This document shows, one piece after another, positions 23,886 to 32,800 of a stretch of 64,000 bases of DNA (positions are counted from its first letter, which is position 1; every line of letters begins with the position of its first letter). The position numbers and the translations under genes were made by a program. The notes beneath the pieces were generated by a model that worked only from the letters and a program-made list of their open reading frames with translations, searched no databases and was not told where the DNA came from. This DNA is from Brotaphodocola faecis. Its GTDB lineage: Bacteria > Bacillota > Clostridia > Lachnospirales > Lachnospiraceae. The stretch lies in assembly GCF_040096075.1 (NCBI RefSeq), contig NZ_JBBMFJ010000008.1, positions 1-64,000 on the forward strand. Reading direction: 5' to 3'.

Positions 23886-23914
23886 GTGGTATTGTCGGGG
23901 GTGTCCCTCCCACG
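23886..23914 (-). promoter_or_regulatory. Candidate L1-binding mRNA element before rplK
   Basis: 28 of 29 bases equal the element at 23377-23405; the single difference (C for U in ACAYCCCC) lies in the small hairpin. It ends about 6 nt before the AGGAGG of rplK, so binding would block ribosome loading. Confidence 0.65.
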
Positions 23915-23942
23915 AACCGGCATCACCGGTCCTTTTTCGTTG

Positions 23943-24458
23943 TTACATGTGTTTCACTTCTGTGAAATTGAGTTCAACCGGTGTTTCACGGCCGAACATT
24001 TCGACATTGATCGTAAGAGTGTGCTTACTCTCATTGATAGACTTAACGGCACCGATCGTGTCCTTCCATGCGCCGGCGGTTACCACAATGGTATCACCAA
24101 CCGCATAATCCAGAGCGACTTCTGTCTTTCCGAATCCGAGGCTCTCCATCTCCTCATCGCTTAACGGAACAGGCTTGGAACCCGGTCCGACAAAGCCGGT
24201 TACGCCGCGGGTGTTGCGTACTACATACCAGGTATCATCGTTCATGATCATATGGATGAGTACATAGCCCGGGAACATTTTCTTGTCCGCAAGCTTCTCC
24301 ACGCCGTTCTTGAGTTCTGCGACTTCGAGCATCGGAACAGAAACTTCGAGGATCTGATCCTGAAGGTTACGGTTCTCAATGGTTTTCTCAATGTCAACTT
24401 TAACTTTGTTCTCGTAGCCTGAATAGGTATGAACTACATACCACTTTGCTTCTGACAT
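23943..24458 (-). CDS. nusG: Transcription termination/antitermination protein NusG
   Basis: A 171-aa RNA polymerase-binding factor. The NGN domain (AKWYVVHTYSGYENKVK, FPGYVLIHM, VRNTRGVTGFVG) is followed by a KOW domain (GDTIVVTAGAWKDTIGAVKSI). In Firmicutes it promotes pausing and interacts with Rho. It lies between secE (19-nt gap) and rplK. Confidence 0.98.
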   Translation of the reverse strand: MSEAKWYVVHTYSGYENKVKVDIEKTIENRNLQDQILEVSVPMLEVAELKNGVEKLADKKMFPGYVLIHMIMNDDTWYVVRNTRGVTGFVGPGSKPVPLSDEEMESLGFGKTEVALDYAVGDTIVVTAGAWKDTIGAVKSINESKHTLTINVEMFGRETPVELNFTEVKHM

Positions 24459-24477
24459 CTTATCACCCTCGCCTTAA

Positions 24478-24681
24478 TTAAATAATGAAGCTGAGGCCCC
24501 ATTTGATAATGAAATCCAGGATTGCGATGATAATTCCCAGCGCAGCGGTAACCGCCACAACAGCAACAGTCTGCTTGCCAACGGTTTCCTGGTCAGGCCA
24601 TACGATTTTGTTGAACTCAGCTTTTAAACCCTTGAAAAAGCTCTTCTTCGGAGCCTTCTCAGTGCCTGTAGTTTCTCCCAT
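24478..24681 (-). CDS. secE: Preprotein translocase subunit SecE
   Basis: A 67-aa single-span Sec subunit. The cytoplasmic helix FFKGLKAEFNKIVWPDQET is conserved and the C-terminal membrane segment follows (VAVVAVTAALGIIIAILDFI). GGAGTG precedes the ATG. It sits between rpmG (12-nt gap) and nusG, the usual order. Confidence 0.97.
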   Translation of the reverse strand: MGETTGTEKAPKKSFFKGLKAEFNKIVWPDQETVGKQTVAVVAVTAALGIIIAILDFIIKWGLSFII

Positions 24682-24693
24682 ATTTCACACTCC

Positions 24694-24843
24694 TTACTTG
24701 GTTTCTTTGTGTAAAGTATGAGTTTTGCAGAATCTACAATATTTTTTGGTCTCCATGCGATCCGGATGTGTCTTTTTATCCTTCGTCATGTTGTAGTTCC
24801 GCTGTTTACATTCTGTACATGCCAGTGTAATCTTTGTGCGCAC
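24694..24843 (-). CDS. rpmG: 50S ribosomal protein L33
   Basis: A 49-aa ribosomal protein starting with GTG. The translation begins (M)RTKITLACTECKQRNY and has two CxxC pairs (CTEC, CRFC), the zinc-binding form. GGAGG is 8 nt upstream. It ends 12 nt before secE and heads the rpmG-secE-nusG-rplKA unit. Confidence 0.96.
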   Translation of the reverse strand: MRTKITLACTECKQRNYNMTKDKKTHPDRMETKKYCRFCKTHTLHKETK

Positions 24844-24959
24844 GACTTCCACCTCCACTTGATTTTTCGTTGTTTTTCAGCCTCTCTTTTGTGCCAGATC
24901 AGCCTGTAGGCTAATTTTGAGCATAAAAAAAAGACCTAAGCTCTTCCATTCGCCATACC

Positions 24960-24988
24960 ACTATAGCATAACGATGTCCATGCGTCAA
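24960..24988 (-). promoter_or_regulatory. rpmG-secE-nusG-rplKA promoter
   Basis: Minus-strand TTGACG (24983-24988), 17 nt, TATAGT (24960-24965). The leader of about 110 nt contains AGCCTACAGGCT, a short hairpin. Confidence 0.8.
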
Positions 24989-25117
24989 TCTTTTTCTTTA
25001 TTTTTTTGCCGGAAATCCGCGTGTTTCCGTGGTTTTTCCGGATTTTCCCATATTTTTTCCATGTTTCTTGCGATTTTTTCAGTTTCCGTCGGTCTCCATT
25101 TCAGATTTTTTCCCTGG

Positions 25118-25903
25118 TCATAGGCCACCGCCGATACAGATGGAAACGAAATAAACCTGACGCACTCCGGCTGCTTTTAAAACCCTGGTGCAGGCTTCTA
25201 TGGTGCTGCCGGTAGTGTAGATGTCATCTATAAGAATGACTGTCTGCGGAAGTTCCGGGGCTGTGCCCGCTGCCCGGCCCGGCAGATTCCGGCTGTCTGG
25301 TTTTCCCGGCGCCGGTTCCCATCGAAATTCCGCTGCCACTGCGAATGCATGGCGCAGGTTCCGCAGGCGTTCGTCCGGGCCGAGTTCTTTCTGCGGTGCT
25401 GTCTTTCTGGTCCGAACCAGCAGGCGCTCGTTTACCAAAAGTCCGGTCAGCTGCCCCAGGCGCACTGCCAGCTCCCCGGCCTGGTTAAAGCCACGGCTCC
25501 GCAGTCTTGCCGGATGGACGGGCACCGGCACCAGCACCGCGTCTTTACGGTGCTTAAAGAAATAGCCGTACCGCCGCGCAATGGCCTCCGCATAAAAATC
25601 CAGATATTCCCGGCGGTTTTTGTACTTGACCGCTGCCATGGATTTCTGCGCCACAGTATCATAGCGGATTAAAGCCACGCCGGACTCAAAGCTGCGCTGT
25701 CGCCGCTGACAGTCCGGGCAGTATTCCGCCCGGTCACTGATCAGCTCCGCCCCGCACTTTTTGCAGGACGGCTGGCGAATAAAGTGGAGCTTTGGCACAC
25801 AATCCGGACAGATGAGCGCACCCTCCGGCAGTACAATCCGGCTGCATACCGGGCATCGTCGGGGAAAGAGCAGGCTGACCAGGCATTCCCGCAGCACCCC
25901 CAA
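25118..25903 (-). CDS. comF: ComF family protein (phosphoribosyltransferase-like)
   Basis: A 261-aa protein related to ComFC, linked to DNA uptake and fork repair. Two N-terminal CxxC pairs (CPVC/CPDC and CKKC/CPDC) form zinc-finger-like knots. The C-terminal PRTase loop VILIDDIYTTGSTIEAC binds phosphoribosyl pyrophosphate in the family. Residues about 185-220 are a Pro/Gly-rich insert between the two halves. It follows recD2 by 62 nt on the same strand, so both may be cotranscribed in a DNA-processing unit. Confidence 0.9.
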   Translation of the reverse strand: MGVLRECLVSLLFPRRCPVCSRIVLPEGALICPDCVPKLHFIRQPSCKKCGAELISDRAEYCPDCQRRQRSFESGVALIRYDTVAQKSMAAVKYKNRREYLDFYAEAIARRYGYFFKHRKDAVLVPVPVHPARLRSRGFNQAGELAVRLGQLTGLLVNERLLVRTRKTAPQKELGPDERLRNLRHAFAVAAEFRWEPAPGKPDSRNLPGRAAGTAPELPQTVILIDDIYTTGSTIEACTRVLKAAGVRQVYFVSICIGGGL

Positions 25904-25965
25904 ACCAGATACCCCGTCCGGAGATACAGCTCCAGCATTTGCTGTTTGATTTGTTATCTGATTTC

Positions 25966-28344
25966 TTACAGTTCGGATCGCATAACCTCCTGAATCCGGA
26001 TCTTCAATCCGGTGTAGCGGCGCTGTTCCACCTCATTGTCCACCATGGCCTGCAGCATCTCCGGAATTCCTACCAGACAGACGCAGGCACGGGCACGGGT
26101 GACCGCCGTGTAAATCAAGTTTCTTGTCATCAGCATGCGAGGACCGGAGTAAACTGGAATGACAACAGCCGGATACTCACTTCCCTGGGACTTGTGAATG
26201 GTGATGGCATAGGCCAGCTCCAGCTCTTCCAGCTGTTTAAAGCTGTAGTCCACCATCTTTCCCTCATCAAATTCTACCGTCAGTTCTTCCGCAAAGGTGT
26301 TGATTTCACGGATGATACCGATATCTCCGTTGAACACTCCGGCTCCGGAATCTATCGGAATGCCGTAGCGGTTGCGGGTCTCCCACTCAATCTGATAGTT
26401 ATTCTTGATCTGCATGACCTTATCCCCGACACGGTAGATGGTTCCGCCCACCTCTTTTTCCGGCTTGGATGGATCCTGGGGATTTAAGAAACTCTGCAGA
26501 ATCGTGTTCAGGCGTTCCACGCCGAGCGCGCCCTTTCGCATGGGCGTCATGATCTGGATGTCGAACATATCCGCATGCACATAGTTTGGAAGCTTCTCCC
26601 GCACCAGCGTCAGCATGGCGCTGATGATGGCATCCGGCTGCTCCCGGCGGATAAAGAGGAAGTCTTTGCTGCGCTTGCCCAGCGGGATCCGCTCGCCATC
26701 GTTGATCTTATGGGCGTTCACGATAATATCGCTCTCCGCCGCCTGGCGGAAGATCCGGGTCAGCTGCACCACATTAAATGCCTTGGACGCGATCAGATCC
26801 CGCAGGACATTGCCCGGTCCTACGCTTGGGAGCTGGTTGGTATCGCCCACCAGAATCAGACGGGTACCCGGATTCACCGCACGAAGAAGCGCGTGCATCA
26901 GGTAAATGTCCACCATGGACATCTCATCAATGATGATGGCGTCCGCATCCAGAGGATTTTCCTCGTTGCGCTCAAAATGCATGCCGGAAGTATCTTTATC
27001 ATCAGAAGGAACGCCCGTCAGCTCCAGAAGCCGGTGAATGGTCCGGGCCTCGTAGCCGGTGGCTTCTGTCATACGCTTGGCCGCGCGGCCGGTGGGCGCC
27101 GCCAGAAGAATCTCCATCTCTTCCTGTTCAAAATAGCGGATGATGGTGTTGATGGTCGTTGTCTTACCGGTACCCGGTCCTCCAGTGATGATGAGAAGGC
27201 CGCTGTTGACCGCCTCAATGACTGCGCGGATCTGCAGCTCATCCGGCTCAATCTTCTCTTCCTCACAGATCTTCTCCAGTTTTTTGCGGATTTCCGCTTC
27301 CGGCTCGGAACCGCGCAAATTTAAGTCGTGGAGCATGCGGGCAGTGTTGAGTTCGGTGTAATAGTACTGGGAGGCGTAGACGTGGCGAGAGACCGGAGCG
27401 CTGCCGGCAGTCTCAGATGCGCCATTTCCCATGTACTGCATCCATTCCGGGTCTGTCTCCTGCAATGCCGGAGCCGACTCAGACACTGCGGTTTCAGAAA
27501 TTCCAGATGACCGGTCTGCTTCTGACTCCGGCACCTTCTCCTCATTCACCTTCACCACGATCTTCTTTTCCATCTGCAGATCCGTCAGATGCTTTTCCAT
27601 CACAGACGGATCCACATGCAAAAGCTCGGAAGCCGATGCCAGCAGCTCCTCCTGAGGCAGATAAGTATGCCCGTTTGCCACAGACTGCAGCAGTGTGTAG
27701 TAAATACCGCTGCGGATGCGGAAATCGGAATCCGTGAAAATGCCTGCCTTCTGGGCAATCTCATCGGCCATCTTAAATCCCACGCCCTGAATGTCATCGG
27801 CCAGCCGGTACGGATTTTCCTTGATGATGCCATACATGCGGGGACCGTACTCGTTGTAGATTTTTAAAGCCAGACTCATGGAAATGCCGTAATCCTGCAG
27901 AAACATCATGGCCTGACGCATCTCTTTTTTGGATTCCATCTGCTCGGAGATGGCCCGTGCCATTTTCTCGCTGATGCCTTTCACCTCAGCCAGGCGCTCC
28001 GGCTCTTCCTCGATGATGCGAAAGGTATCTGCCTTGAACCGGCGCACGATGCGCGCTGCCAGCGCGGTTCCCACGCCGCGGATGGCGCCGGAGCCCAGAT
28101 AGCGCTCCATGGAGGCCGTATCCTCCGGTGCTTTCAGCTCGTAGGATTCCACCTGGATCTGGTCGCCGTAAACAGGATGCTCCACATCACGTCCGGTGGC
28201 CTCAATAAAGTCTCCCTCACTGATATAGGGAAAGGTTCCCACCAGCACATAATCCAGGCCATCCGCGCTGACGTTCAGGATGGAGTAGCCATTCTCCTCA
28301 TTGCGATATTTGATTTTCTCCACGTATCCACTTACTGTTGCCAT
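25966..28344 (-). CDS. recD2: RecD2-type ATP-dependent DNA helicase
   Basis: A 792-aa SF1B helicase acting 5' to 3', involved in repair and mismatch control in Firmicutes. Seen are the N-terminal OB-like region (VSGYVEKIKYRNEENGYSILN), helix-hairpin-helix repeats (about 90-210), Walker A GGPGTGKTTTINT (about 388), Walker B DAIIIDEMSMVD, and the C-terminal motif VI region YTAVTRARACVCLVG. Residues about 285-345 are an acidic low-complexity insert. The start is 28344 because AGGAGAT precedes it; the upstream in-frame codons encode the mreB terminator. Confidence 0.94.
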   Translation of the reverse strand: MATVSGYVEKIKYRNEENGYSILNVSADGLDYVLVGTFPYISEGDFIEATGRDVEHPVYGDQIQVESYELKAPEDTASMERYLGSGAIRGVGTALAARIVRRFKADTFRIIEEEPERLAEVKGISEKMARAISEQMESKKEMRQAMMFLQDYGISMSLALKIYNEYGPRMYGIIKENPYRLADDIQGVGFKMADEIAQKAGIFTDSDFRIRSGIYYTLLQSVANGHTYLPQEELLASASELLHVDPSVMEKHLTDLQMEKKIVVKVNEEKVPESEADRSSGISETAVSESAPALQETDPEWMQYMGNGASETAGSAPVSRHVYASQYYYTELNTARMLHDLNLRGSEPEAEIRKKLEKICEEEKIEPDELQIRAVIEAVNSGLLIITGGPGTGKTTTINTIIRYFEQEEMEILLAAPTGRAAKRMTEATGYEARTIHRLLELTGVPSDDKDTSGMHFERNEENPLDADAIIIDEMSMVDIYLMHALLRAVNPGTRLILVGDTNQLPSVGPGNVLRDLIASKAFNVVQLTRIFRQAAESDIIVNAHKINDGERIPLGKRSKDFLFIRREQPDAIISAMLTLVREKLPNYVHADMFDIQIMTPMRKGALGVERLNTILQSFLNPQDPSKPEKEVGGTIYRVGDKVMQIKNNYQIEWETRNRYGIPIDSGAGVFNGDIGIIREINTFAEELTVEFDEGKMVDYSFKQLEELELAYAITIHKSQGSEYPAVVIPVYSGPRMLMTRNLIYTAVTRARACVCLVGIPEMLQAMVDNEVEQRRYTGLKIRIQEVMRSEL

Positions 28345-28360
28345 GTTTTGTATCTCCTGC

Positions 28361-28398
28361 GAAAAGAAAGGCCCCGCGTCCGCGATGGACACGAGACC
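28361..28398 (-). terminator. mreB terminator just upstream of recD2
   Basis: A 12-bp stem with several G-U pairs (28370-28381 with 28387-28398), followed on the minus strand by TTTCTTTTC. It ends right before the recD2 ribosome site, so recD2 expression may depend on readthrough. Confidence 0.75.
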
Positions 28399-28429
28399 CC
28401 TTCTATTTCTATTTTCCAAACCGTCTGTC

Positions 28430-29437
28430 TTAGTTGAATTCCTGCTCTTTTTTGTCTCCGTGCTGGAACTCGATGAACTTACCGGTTCCGATGGCCACTG
28501 CAGTCAGCGGATCTTCCGCTACCATGGTGGTAATACCGGTTTTTTCCTCGATCAGCTGGTCAAGACCGTTTAACAGGGAACCACCGCCGGTCATCACGAT
28601 GCCGCGGTCGAAGATATCTGCTGCCAGTTCCGGAGGCGTTCTCTCCAGAACGTTGTGAACGGCATCTACGATCTGCATAGCTGGCTCGCGCAGTGCCTCC
28701 AGAGTCTCCTCGGAAGTAACCACGATGGTCTTCGGAAGTCCGGTTACCAGGTTACGGCCGCGTACTTCCATAGTCAGTACTTCCGGTCTGCGGTATGCGG
28801 TACCGATGTTGATCTTGATCTCCTCTGCGGTTCTCTCACCGATGAGCAGGTTGTGTTTCTTTCTCATGTAGCGGACTAAAGCTTCATCGAAGTCATCACC
28901 TGCGATCTTGATGGAGGTGCTTACTACGGTTCCGCCCAGGGAGATGACTGCGATATCCGCAGTACCTCCACCGATATCTACGATCATGTTTCCGCATGCC
29001 TTAGAGATATCAATTCCTGCACCGATGGCTGCTGCTACCGGCTCCTCAATGATGGAGACCTCCCGCGCACCTGCCTGATACGTAGCGTCCTCTACTGCCT
29101 TCTTCTCGACCTCGGTAGCGCCGCTCGGGATGCAGACTGCGATACGCGGCTTGCGCAGGGTTCTCTTGCCGACTGCTTTGTTGATGAAATATTTTAACAT
29201 CTTCTCGGTAACGGTATAATCGGAAATAACGCCCTGACGTAGCGGTCTTACCGCGATGATATTACCCGGGGTTCTTCCGATCATCAGACGCGCTTCCTCG
29301 CCGATGGCCATGATTTTGTTGGAGTCACGGTCAATTGCTACTACGGAAGGCTCTTTGAGCACAACGCCTTTGCCTTTGATATACACCAAAATGCTCGCCG
29401 TACCTAAGTCGATTCCGATATCGTTGGATACTAACAT
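28430..29437 (-). CDS. mreB: Rod-shape protein MreB/Mbl
   Basis: A 335-aa bacterial actin that positions wall synthesis. Phosphate-1 loop DIGIDLGTASILVY, phosphate-2 loop MIVDIGGGTADIAVISLGG, and IIEEPVAAAIGAGID are present. GGAGGAAATTT precedes the ATG. No mreC or mreD follows; recD2 does. MreB and Mbl cannot be separated by eye. Confidence 0.95.
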   Translation of the reverse strand: MLVSNDIGIDLGTASILVYIKGKGVVLKEPSVVAIDRDSNKIMAIGEEARLMIGRTPGNIIAVRPLRQGVISDYTVTEKMLKYFINKAVGKRTLRKPRIAVCIPSGATEVEKKAVEDATYQAGAREVSIIEEPVAAAIGAGIDISKACGNMIVDIGGGTADIAVISLGGTVVSTSIKIAGDDFDEALVRYMRKKHNLLIGERTAEEIKINIGTAYRRPEVLTMEVRGRNLVTGLPKTIVVTSEETLEALREPAMQIVDAVHNVLERTPPELAADIFDRGIVMTGGGSLLNGLDQLIEEKTGITTMVAEDPLTAVAIGTGKFIEFQHGDKKEQEFN

Positions 29438-29464
29438 AAATTTCCTCCTGATGTTTCTCGTTTC

Positions 29465-29583
29465 GTAACTGATTTATACCTTCTCAGTTACCTGGTTTCC
29501 CACTTCTATTCATGAATATGCGCAGAAAGCGCATTTTTCGTTCTAATCTCTCTTATTATATACAATCCAGGAGGTTTTTGAAA
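29465..29583 (-). promoter_or_regulatory. mreB promoter and leader
   Basis: Minus-strand TTTCAA (29578-29583), 17 nt, TATAAT (29555-29560). The leader holds two hairpins: ATGCGC/GCGCAT (29521-29536 region) and GTAACTGA/TCAGTTAC (about 29465-29491). Confidence 0.6.
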
Positions 29584-29808
29584 GGGTTTTTTTATTTTTT
29601 ATTATGTTTATATTTTTTTTATGATGGCGACACAGTTTAGTCACAATTCTTTTTTATACTTTAAGTACATTATCCGAAAGGGTAATGGAACCTTTGTTTC
29701 AAGTGCAAACTTGAAATTACAAAGCTTTTTCATACTCATACCGGGCAGCCCGAAACTGCCCGGCCCCCCTAAAACATTTTCTTTTATTTTGTATACCTAC
29801 CATTCCCA
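29584..29808. other. Non-coding spacer with two perfect dyads
   Basis: No gene supported. A perfect dyad TTTCAAGT-GCAA-ACTTGAAA lies at 29697-29716 and a GC hairpin CCGGGCAG-N7-CTGCCCGG at 29741-29763. The latter is followed on the plus strand by CCCCCCTAAAA and on the minus strand by no T-run. Function unknown. Confidence 0.4.
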
Positions 29809-29855
29809 AAATCAAAGGGCGAAAAGGACTGCCAAACCTTTTCGCCCTTTGATTT
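29809..29855 (-). terminator. Terminator of the giant adhesin operon
   Basis: A perfect 19-bp inverted repeat (29809-29827 and 29837-29855; core GGGCGAAAAGG) beginning 3 nt after the stop codon. T-rich flanks suit both strands. Confidence 0.85.
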
Positions 29856-29857
29856 TC

Positions 29858-32800
29858 TTATTTTTTCCATTTCTTTTTTCTGCGCCGGCCCCTGAAACCA
29901 CCACAACATTTTGTGCCAGTTCCGGCCAGCCCCAGACCTGCTGCCGCCAAGATGAACAGTCCTGCAAAAAGCCGAGTCTGCCGTATATCTCCCATCTTCG
30001 GAAGACGCATCCGCCAGTGTCCGTCCGGCCCCAGATACAGCCAGCCCGTGCCGTCCGGCGAAGAAGGCTGATACCAGGCAAGAATTTTTCCAATGCGGAG
30101 CACCGGCTGAATTTCCGGCTCCGGGGTTTTGGGATTTTCGTGTCCGGAATCACCGGGTGTTTCTTCTGGTTTTTGCGGTTCCGGCGGCTTTGGTTTTGGC
30201 GTATCCGGCTCCGGTTCGGGAGTATCCGGGCCGGGCGGTTCCGGCTCCGGGGTTTTTCGGTCTGTCACGGTAATCTGATACTGCGCCTGCCCGTTCCACG
30301 GATATGATACCACACCGGTATCCGGCGCAAACTGCCAGCAAAACACCTCCGGGTTCCGTTCGTAACCAGACGGTGCCTCAATCTCCCGCAGTTCATACCA
30401 GAATGGACAGATGGCTCCGTTTTCCAGCACCTCTCCCACCGGAAGATCTGTTTTTTCCGCAGGTGCCGTGAGCCGCACTAAAAAAACAGGCTGCGCCATG
30501 TCCGGCCCTCCCGGAGCTTTCCCGTATGACATCCCTGTGCACCGGTTCTGCTCCGCTTCCGAATATGCTGCCAGTTCAAACACAGCGCCATCCAATGGAC
30601 TTCCCGCAGAATCCGTCTTTTTCAGTATCAGCTTTCCTGTCACCGGCCGGTCATTCACACGCAGGATCCGGATCTCCGGCTGCCACTCATAAACGATCTG
30701 TACCGGCTCAAACGTTGTGTAATAGGCCGGACTTTCCTGCTCTGCCAGCCAGTAGATTCCATCCGGCAGACGCCGGATCCGGTGCGGCTTTAAATCTCCC
30801 TCTGCATAGCCCTGGGGAATCCTGCGGTTGATGGCATCCAGCTCTGTATAGTGGCCATCACTGCCGCTCATCCAGGAGTCAAAGAGATAACGGCTGCTTC
30901 GGGTCAGCCCTCCTTCCTCGTCGGCCCGGTAGAGTGCCAGTCTGGCACCGGCCAGTTCTTTACTTCCATTTTCATAAACTTTGGAGATAAGAAGCGTTCC
31001 TTCCTCATTTTCCACCCGGTACAGCTGGACTTCTCCAGTATCCTTCACCGTAACCAGAACCGCTTTCGCACGGGCAAACCCAGGCGGTACTTCCGTTTCC
31101 ACCAGCACATAGCTGGCACCGGCCGGCAGGTAGTCAAACCGCTGGCGGTTTTCCAGCGTCAGGTACGTGCAGGCATACGCATTTACCTTCGGAAGCTGCT
31201 GCCACTCAAACTGATACTCAAAACGGAAGAGATGATCTGCCAGCGGATCCTGCTCCTTCGTCACCCCGACGCGGATGCGGGCTCCACCCTCTGCCCGGTA
31301 TGTATAGACCGTCTGCTTCGGATCCTGTGGGTGCAGAAGCTCTTTCTGCCATTCCGACTCATACACTGCCCGGTACAGATCCGCTCCATCATTCCAGGCA
31401 ACGCTGCTTCCCGGCTTTGCGCCATGTTCCAGATACATGGCTTCAAAAGCGGCAGGGAATTCCTGGTATGTGGTGCCGTCATCGGTTGTCCAGTGCGCCA
31501 CAGGTAAGTCTTCCACATAAAGTGGATGTCCGTTTTCATCCCGGCAGACTGCTCCCGACGCGTCCAGCTTTGCCGGATACAGCGTAAAACCGACTCCTGC
31601 CACTGGCACTTCTCCATCCGCGCTATCTTTCCCATTTTCCAGGCAGTATTTCTCCACCTCTACCCGGGTGTGGTCTTCCTTCATCTCAAATTTCTGCAGT
31701 TCCGGCCGGTCGGTTACCGTGACCGGTACCGGATCGTGGGAAACGAAACCGGAAGGGACCTGAATCTCTTTCCAGAGATAGCTTCCAACCGGAAGCTGCG
31801 TAATCCCGTGCGGGGTTTCCTCTGTAGTCCATTCTGCAATACACTCAGCAGGTTCTTCCTGCCGGCGTTCTGCAGCGTCCTGCTCTTTTTGCATTTTCCG
31901 CCCACGCAGTCCCGCAAAGCCACCTTCTGTTTTCCACAATCCAAGCACTGCGCCTTTTACATATCCACAATTAAACGCTGAGTTTTCCCCCGCTGTGGTC
32001 AGGCTGCCTGCAGCATCTCCAGACGGGTCTGAACATCCATCAATTTTAGAAAATTCTGTTCTGGTCGGCTCATCGACCATGGCCACAGTCTGGATTTTGG
32101 CCGTCTCTTCCACAGCAATTCCTACAGGAAGTGCCTTTGCAAACCCTTCTGGTGCCTCAAGCTCTTCCATAATGTAGGTTCCGGCGGCAACCCGCTCCAG
32201 AATCTCACCGCCGCCCTCTGTCATAACTGAAGTAAAGGGGTCATTGGGGTACTGTTCCGATGTAGTCCAGGTGTTTTCCATCACATAAGCTTCTCCGTTC
32301 CGATGGAGAAGTGCCTGGTTTTCATCGATCTGCGCATTGTGCTCCTGCACGGCATAAGCGGCATGATTATACGCCTCCAGATTGTCCGAATGCTGCGACC
32401 GCACAAAATCTCCGTTCCGGTCATAGAGCTCTGCTGCCTTATCATAAGCTTCCCGGCTCTGCTGATAATAGGCCACCAGGCCGTGCCGGTCATATACCGG
32501 ATCCATGCTCTTTTCAAAGCTTCCGTTATTGTCATCCAGAAGGGCCTCCTCATTCAGATTCCGTCCCTGCGCATTCCGGGAAAGTGTGGATTCCCTGTGG
32601 CTTTCCTCCCCCGCTTGTGACTTCCAGCTTCCGGTCAGATAAGCCTCCTCTCCGGCTCCGGCAAGCGCCGCGCGGAATGTCGTAATCTTATCGCGGGCAA
32701 GAATATTGCCGTAGCTGTCCCGGCGGATATTGACCGGCCACACAAGCACCTGCTTTTTCCCTGCTCCGGTTCCATCCCGGCCACGAATCTGGTCCCAGCT

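Noticed and set aside
29621..30307. Plus-strand 228-codon open frame opposite the end of the giant gene
   Set aside because: It is mostly antisense to the giant coding sequence, has a proline/arginine-rich meaningless translation and no ribosome site.
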